Below are positions 14,030 to 15,587 of a stretch of DNA of 15,587 nucleotides, piece after piece. Source of the stretch: Candidatus Limnocylindrales bacterium (GTDB lineage Bacteria > Chloroflexota > Limnocylindria > Limnocylindrales > CSP1-4); contig JARLHH010000009.1 of NCBI GenBank assembly GCA_031292335.1, forward strand, positions 1 to 15,587, written 5' to 3'. The translations under genes and the position numbers were made by a program. A model generated the notes under the pieces. It had not been told where the DNA came from. It saw only the letters and a list, made by a program, of their open reading frames with translations, and searched no databases. How positions within the stretch are numbered: position 1 is the stretch's first letter; the number at the start of each line of letters is the position of its first letter.

Positions 14030-15073
14030 GTGACCTACCTGCCTGCACCCGGACGCTACGAGCGGATGACCTATCGCTTCTGCGGGCGGAGCGGCCTGCA
14101 ACTTCCATTGCTCTCGCTCGGGCTGTGGCACAACTTCGGCGACCACACGCCCCTGGCCACGCAGCGCGAGATCGTCTGCACCGCCTTCGACCTCGGGATC
14201 ACCCACTTCGACCTTGCCAACAACTACGGCCCGCCCTACGGCAGCGCCGAGCGCAACTTCGGGCGCATCCTGCGTGAGGACCTCGCGGCGCACCGGGACG
14301 AGCTGATCATCTCGAGCAAGGCCGGCTGGGACATGTGGCCGGGGCCGTACGGCCAGGGCGGCGGGTCGCGCAAGTACGTGCTGGCGAGCCTGGACCAGAG
14401 CCTTCGCCGGGTGGGCGTCGACTACTTCGACATCTTCTACTCGCACCGCTTCGACATCGACACGCCGCTCGAGGAGACGATGGGGGCGCTCGCCACCGCG
14501 GTCCGGCAGGGCAAGGCGCTCTACGTGGGGATCTCGTCGTACTCGGCCGCGAAGACGCGCGAGGCGGCCGCCATCCTTCGGTCGGAGGGCGTGCCCCTGC
14601 TGATCCACCAGCCTTCGTACAACCTGTTCAACCGGTGGGTCGAGCCGGAGCTCCTCGATGCGCTCGCGGAGACCGGCGCCGGGATGATCGCGTTCACGGC
14701 GGTCGCGCAGGGGCTGCTCACGAGCAAGTACCTCGACGGAATCCCCGCCGACGCGCGCATCAACCGCCCCGGCGGTGACTCGTTCGAGAGGAGAATGCTG
14801 AGCGAGCAGAACCTGGCCCGTGTCCGGGCGCTCAACGAGATCGCGCTGCGGCGCGGCCAGACCCTGGCCCAGATGGCCTACGCGTGGGTTCTGCGCGATC
14901 CGCGGGTCACCTCCACGTTGATCGGCGCGAGCTCTCCCGCGCAGGTCAGGGAGAACGTCGGGGCGCTGGCGGGACTGGCCTTCTCACTCGACGAGCTGGC
15001 CGAGATCGACCTCTACGCGGTCGACAGCGGCGTCAACCTGTGGGAGAAGCCGAGCACGGATCAACGCGCCTGA
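14030..15073 (+). CDS. gpr: aldo/keto reductase, YghZ/Gpr-like (L-glyceraldehyde 3-phosphate reductase)
   Basis: A 347-residue NADPH-dependent (beta/alpha)8 reductase. The catalytic tetrad is D61 and Y66 in FDLANNYGPPYGSAE, K97 in ISSKAGWDMWPGPYG and H139 in FYSHR. The C-terminal cofactor segment has LIGASSPAQVRENV (297-310). It matches E. coli YghZ (346 aa) over its whole length as I recall it, including the start (x-W/Y-L-x-x-P-x-R-Y), YVGISSYS and LLIHQPSYNLFNRWV. YghZ reduces L-glyceraldehyde 3-phosphate and methylglyoxal, so a detoxifying role for three-carbon aldehydes is likely. The start is GTG 14030, with GGAGG at 14018-14022 seven nt upstream, and agrees with the YghZ N-terminus; the long upstream extension is spurious. 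It is divergent from the exporter and convergent with a small membrane protein gene. Confidence 0.93.
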   Translation: MTYLPAPGRYERMTYRFCGRSGLQLPLLSLGLWHNFGDHTPLATQREIVCTAFDLGITHFDLANNYGPPYGSAERNFGRILREDLAAHRDELIISSKAGWDMWPGPYGQGGGSRKYVLASLDQSLRRVGVDYFDIFYSHRFDIDTPLEETMGALATAVRQGKALYVGISSYSAAKTREAAAILRSEGVPLLIHQPSYNLFNRWVEPELLDALAETGAGMIAFTAVAQGLLTSKYLDGIPADARINRPGGDSFERRMLSEQNLARVRALNEIALRRGQTLAQMAYAWVLRDPRVTSTLIGASSPAQVRENVGALAGLAFSLDELAEIDLYAVDSGVNLWEKPSTDQRA

Positions 15074-15074
15074 G

Positions 15075-15146
15075 GTCCGCTCCGCCGGTCGCGGAAGTCT
15101 GCCGCGGCAGGTCTCCGGCCGCGGCAACTGACCGGTCGAGGCGGAC
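15075..15146. terminator. nested inverted repeats between convergent genes
   Basis: Three nested complementary pairs fill the 79-nt gap: GTCCGC (15075-15080) with GCGGAC (15141-15146), CCGGTC (15085-15090) with GACCGG (15130-15135), and TGCCGCGG (15100-15107) with CCGCGGCA (15119-15126). The inner 8-bp stem has an 11-nt loop. The symmetry suits a bidirectional terminator, although no T-run is present. Confidence 0.35.
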
Positions 15147-15152
15147 GTGCCG

Positions 15153-15341
15153 TCAGAACGGAAGGCCGAGACCGCTCGCCGGATCCGGCACGATCTGGTA
15201 GGACGGACCGGTCTGCTGGACGCCGACGACAGCGGTCAGGACGATCATCAGCACGATGACGGCCGCGACGATCAGGAGGGCGCGGACGAGATCCTGGTTG
15301 GACGCCACCCTCTGCCCGAGGGTTGGATGCTGGAGCGCCAT
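15153..15341 (-). CDS. 62-residue single-pass membrane protein
   Basis: A hypothetical small protein. A short polar N-terminus (MALQHPTLGQRVASNQDLVR) leads into one hydrophobic segment of about 24 residues (ALLIVAAVIVLMIVLTAVVGV). A polar tail containing YQIVPDPASGLGLPF follows. It is therefore probably anchored in the cytoplasmic membrane with the tail outside. The start ATG 15339-15341 is chosen because GGAGG (15348-15352) lies six nt upstream. The open frame continues 59 codons further but that part is Arg/Pro-rich, unlike a protein. I recognise no family. It is convergent with the aldo/keto reductase gene. Confidence 0.65.
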   Translation of the reverse strand: MALQHPTLGQRVASNQDLVRALLIVAAVIVLMIVLTAVVGVQQTGPSYQIVPDPASGLGLPF

Positions 15342-15587
15342 GATGCGCCTCCACCGGGCCGACGAACCCAGATCCGCCAGTGACTCCGCGCGGTCCGGCG
15401 ACCCGATCGGCTCGCGCCTCGACACGTCCCTGGCATCGACACCCCGACAGGTGAACCATGATCCCGTTGCCACCTGCCTCCAAGGGCCGTTCGGCGGTTG
15501 GTGGAGTGCCATCCACATCTATCTGCGGTAGCCACTCGGTCCTGCGTGTGTCGGGTGGACGCCAACCAGGCCATCCGCGCGCGATCA
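15342..15587. other. unassigned right edge
   Basis: Apart from the ribosome binding site of the small membrane protein gene, these 246 nt hold no gene or promoter I can support. Reading frames present are Arg/Pro-rich shadows typical of GC-rich DNA. A gene may begin beyond the window. Confidence 0.4.

Overview
The window is a GC-rich (roughly 70 %) bacterial chromosome segment. It has compact genes, mostly GTG starts, and no RNA genes, mobile elements or CRISPR that I can see. The mix of a Mo/W-enzyme cluster, a Ser/Thr/Pro-tethered lipoprotein with W-x-S-x-D-G-x-x-W repeats, and tiny hydrophobic proteins resembles uncultured Chloroflexota (Limnocylindria/Ellin6529-like). That placement is an inference from style, not from a marker gene.

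Layout. 2-769 (+) is the 3' part of a luciferase-like flavin/F420 monooxygenase cut by the window edge. 949-1266 (+) is a small DUF4177-like protein. 1431-2762 (-) is a secreted lipoprotein with six Trp/Asp-Gly repeats, probably a beta-propeller. 2961-8896 (+) is a tight five-gene operon: FAD subunit (YgfM-like), fused degenerate-FeS/molybdopterin subunit (XdhD-like), XdhC, YqeB and YqeC. All four of its internal junctions are the same 4-nt GTGA overlap. 8950-9618 (-) and 9742-10101 (-) are a class II aldolase/adducin protein and a glyoxalase-fold (VOC) protein. 10326-12227 (+) is a tungsten-type aldehyde:ferredoxin oxidoreductase. 12267-13760 (-) is a 14-TM-type DHA2 major-facilitator exporter, possibly preceded by a leader ORF. 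14030-15073 (+) is an aldo/keto reductase very like E. coli YghZ/Gpr. 15153-15341 (-) is a 62-residue single-pass membrane protein. No stretch without a gene exceeds 300 bases.

How the parts fit. YqeB and YqeC are the accessory markers of selenium-dependent molybdenum hydroxylases, and XdhC inserts the matured cofactor. The operon should therefore make a Mo hydroxylase carrying a labile selenium ligand, probably acting on a purine or another N-heterocycle or aldehyde. The most striking point is that the fused catalytic subunit keeps the fold and sequence landmarks of the two-[2Fe-2S] domain but has lost all eight cysteine ligands. Electrons therefore cannot pass from Mo to FAD by the usual xanthine-dehydrogenase relay. 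The remaining enzymes (AOR, aldolase, Gpr-like reductase, VOC protein) share an aldehyde/short-sugar theme, but nothing in the sequence proves they form one pathway.
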